Assembly: GCA_009779855.1 (NCBI GenBank)
Contig: WRBC01000007.1
Location: 1 to 64,000 of the forward strand
Source of the DNA: Coriobacteriia bacterium
GTDB taxonomy: Bacteria > Actinomycetota > Coriobacteriia > WRKU01 > WQUG01
Direction of reading: 5' to 3'
DNA length: 64,000 nucleotides
This document shows, piece after piece, positions 62,701 to 64,000 of the stretch. The number at the start of each line of letters is the position of its first letter. Positions within the stretch are counted from its first letter, which is position 1. The translations under genes were made by a program, and so were the position numbers. Under the pieces are notes generated by a model. The model was not told the origin of the DNA, made no database searches, and worked only from the letters and a program-made list of their open reading frames with translations.

Positions 62701-63539
62701 CCTTCCATAAGCCCGTAACTGTTGGCGAAATTTACATGCTGAAGCTGCATCACTTGGTTGATGATAAGATTCACGCACGTTCAACAGGGCCGTACTCATT
62801 GGTTACTCAGCAGCCACTAGGTGGTAAGGCTCAATTTGGTGGTCAGCGCTTCGGAGAAATGGAAGTGTGGGCGCTGTATGCGTACGGTGCAGCCTACTTG
62901 CTGCGTGAAATTCTCACCATTAAATCAGATGACCTCGTGGGGCGTGTAAAGGCATATGAGGCTATCGTGAAGGGTGAAAATATCCCAGAACCCGGTATGC
63001 CGGAGTCGTTCAATGTGCTTGTGACAGAGCTCAAGGCACTTGGTCTTAATATTGAAGCACTTACTGATGGTGGTGCCAATATTGAACTGGCAGATGCAGA
63101 GTCAACCGCCAATACAGAAGCAGCATCTTTCATGGACTTGGGTGCCTTAACTGATAACTTAGACGCTGACGTAGCAGCATCCTTCCTAGAAGAAGTTGTT
63201 GCTGGTCAAGTCGAAAAGCAAACAGAACTTATGGGTGCGCTTGATTGGAACATGGAAGACGCAGGACCACTGAACCTGGATACAACAGAAGGCCTAGGTT
63301 CAGAGGATAGTGATGCAACCGCTTCTGCACTGCCTGATGCTGCAGGTGCTCCGGTTGCTACTGTGGGTACTGAAGAGGTAACTCCCATTGATTTGGATCT
63401 TAGTGATCTTAGCGACTTAAGTAGCATCGATAACATAATTGCAGCTACTGATGGTAAGGCAGATGCCCTTGATCTGAAGGGTGAGGCCGAGGCCGAAGAC
63501 AGCGCTACCCCAGATACTACAGAAGCTGGAAAGGAATAA
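59742..63539 (+). CDS. rpoB: RNA polymerase beta subunit
   Basis: A 1265-residue beta subunit. Recognised blocks: [11 protein letters not shown], the rifampicin region [20 protein letters not shown] with Ser and His at the usual resistance sites, and near the end [24 protein letters not shown]. Fork-loop-2 sequence is unusual: [19 protein letters not shown] (from about residue 415) where most bacteria have GPGGLxRERAGFEVRDVH. After the conserved core ends near residue 1106 there is an acidic, Asp/Ala-rich tail of about 150 residues. Start GTG 59742 with GAGGAGGAAT. The rpoC start follows by one base. Confidence 0.97.
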   Translation: MPKSTGSPVTSEARNASVANRRSFGKSPEILEVPNLLSIQRDSFKWFQEKGLRAVFDEISPIYDRDERYAVVLGDYIFSPPKNTIEECKEKGLTYQSSLLANVSVINRESGEELQKNLIYLGDFPTITERATFIINGSERVIVSLLQRSPGVYFAIDERRDKNEFYTAELKPHRGAPLSFEIDRVGAIQANVNRSRKVPATMFMRAMGIAETHEEFMKLFNGSEVIERTLARDTTHTRDEALIEVYKRLRPGEHPTTEAARTMLEGLYYNKQRYDLARVGRYQINKKLGLDFGDDAVSLTPEDIITTIDYLCKLVEKVDGYTIDDIDHLGNRRISTVGELIQNQFRIGLARMARTVSERMTTMSPDDISPEALINIRPISAAIKEFFGSSQLSQFMDQTNPVAGLAHKRRLSAIGRGGIRSAREAKIDVRDVHASHYGRICPIETPEGMNIGLIGSLATYAQVNDYGFIETPYRVVKKGKVTSEIHYLTADAEEREVIAQANEPFDHKTGAFQNPRVLCRVKGAGADGQFGEPEERLPDDVTYMDVSPRQMVSAVTALIPFLEHDDANRALMGANMQRQAVPLLKPVSPLVGTGLEATIAQDSGEVVLAREAGTVTYVDARLITVESEGGKTESYPLPKFSRSNQSTCLNFRPLVQLGDKVEETQPLADGPSTCGAELALGQNLLVAFMPWGGYNYEDAIIISERVVRDDLLTSIHIKEYEIEARETKLGPEEITREVPNLSDDMLANLDEDGIIRIGTEVNPGDVLVGKVTPKGESGEPTAEERLLRQIFGEKAHDVRDSSLRVPHGVSGRVIEIQQVDNSQDGVELKRGVNELVRVFVAQKRKIQEGDKLAGRHGNKGVISKVLPVEDMPFMADGTPVDIILNPMGVPSRMNVGQLLETHLGWAAHAGWSDDPKAKNSVAGNMRVATPVFDGAKEEEISESLDAANRNLELASQERFGDKSMSAFVPKISREGKMTLYNGRTGEPFHKPVTVGEIYMLKLHHLVDDKIHARSTGPYSLVTQQPLGGKAQFGGQRFGEMEVWALYAYGAAYLLREILTIKSDDLVGRVKAYEAIVKGENIPEPGMPESFNVLVTELKALGLNIEALTDGGANIELADAESTANTEAASFMDLGALTDNLDADVAASFLEEVVAGQVEKQTELMGALDWNMEDAGPLNLDTTEGLGSEDSDATASALPDAAGAPVATVGTEEVTPIDLDLSDLSDLSSIDNIIAATDGKADALDLKGEAEAEDSATPDTTEAGKE

Positions 63540-63540
63540 C

Positions 63541-64000
63541 ATGCCAGATATTGATGTAAGTTCATTTGACCGCTTGCGCATAAAGCTTTCCAGTACTGAC
63601 GATATTCGCGGCTGGTCAAGCGGTGAAGTTAAAAAAGCAGAAACCATCAACTATCGTAGCCAAAAGCCTGAAAAAGACGGGCTGTTTTGCGAAAGAATTT
63701 TTGGCCCTACAAAAGACTGGGAATGCGCCTGTGGTAAATACCGTCGCGTGCGTTATCGAGGGGTCATTTGTGAGCGCTGCGGTGTAGAGGTTACACGTGC
63801 TAAGGTTCGTCGTGAGCGTATGGGCCACATTGAGCTGGCGGCGCCTGTAAGTCATGTGTGGTACACGCAGGGTGTTGCAAAGCATATGAGCACCTTGCTC
63901 GACCTAAAGTATAAAGACCTAGAGAAGGTCCTCTATTTCGTAAGCCCAATTGTCACGAGTGTTGATGTAGAGGCTCGTGAAGAAGATGCGGCAACTCTGC
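63541..64000 (+). CDS. rpoC: RNA polymerase beta' subunit, 5' part
   Basis: The first 153 codons of rpoC, cut by the window end. The N-terminus [18 protein letters not shown] leads to the conserved [37 protein letters not shown] zinc ribbon (split for brevity), with its four Cys. It starts one base after the rpoB stop codon, as usual in actinobacteria. The SD overlaps the end of rpoB (GGAAAGGA). Confidence 0.97.
   Translation, partial: MPDIDVSSFDRLRIKLSSTDDIRGWSSGEVKKAETINYRSQKPEKDGLFCERIFGPTKDWECACGKYRRVRYRGVICERCGVEVTRAKVRRERMGHIELAAPVSHVWYTQGVAKHMSTLLDLKYKDLEKVLYFVSPIVTSVDVEAREEDAATL

Overview
The window looks like chromosomal DNA of an anaerobic actinobacterium, most likely of class Coriobacteriia, with mid-range G+C. 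This is inferred from gene content and order, not from a database search. Signs of anaerobic life are desulfoferrodoxin, a rubredoxin-linked rubrerythrin, an NfnAB-type transhydrogenase and AdhE. GTG and TTG starts are common and most genes have clear Shine-Dalgarno (SD) sites.

Layout. 1-~180: 3' part of a 23S rRNA gene with an atypical end and no recognisable 5S gene after it. 0.3-4.7 kb: minus-strand accessory genes (membrane proteins, XRE/zinc-ribbon regulator, GNAT, FMN reductase, small zinc protein). 4.9-11.8 kb: 1-pyrroline-5-carboxylate dehydrogenase, AdhE, a Cys-rich desulfoferrodoxin, a membrane methyltransferase, a VOC protein, rubrerythrin and DUF488. 12-15.8 kb: small envelope proteins (TM2 proteins, lipoproteins, an acidic-repeat protein) around RidA. 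16-19.1 kb: MarR, DegV, DUF711 and ACT operon. 19.4-25.4 kb: SRP RNA, dnaX, ybaB, recR, glmU, prs, pth, a run whose first part matches the order known from Bacillus. 25.5-33.4 kb: M23 hydrolase, nfnAB, serS, YibE/F, a hypothetical gene and a GGQ release-factor-like gene. 33.4-36.8 kb: a long palindrome, a MetY-type sulfhydrylase, DUF2007, adenosylhomocysteinase and tRNA-Lys.

36.8-43.7 kb is the most unusual part: a structured leader, a secreted protein whose mature part has no Asp, Glu or Lys but eleven Arg, a four-helix membrane protein and an ABC permease that are both frameshifted, an intact paralogous permease, its ATPase, and a membrane-anchored protein with five PASTA-like repeats but no kinase. 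It could be a bacteriocin-like or cell-wall-targeted export/resistance system; that function is inference only.

43.7-53.1 kb: phosphodiesterase, CutA, hydrolase, hemolysin III, patatin with a Gln/Pro-rich N-terminus, membrane spermidine-synthase-like protein and HypF. 53.4-58.3 kb: a five-gene operon that probably makes 2-oxoglutarate (Re-citrate or homocitrate synthase-like enzyme, LeuCD-type aconitase pair, HEAT-like protein, isocitrate dehydrogenase). 58.5-64 kb: an orphan ABC substrate-binding lipoprotein, then rpoB and the start of rpoC. RpoB has an altered fork-loop-2 segment and a long acidic tail, and its promoter lies inside a perfect inverted repeat.
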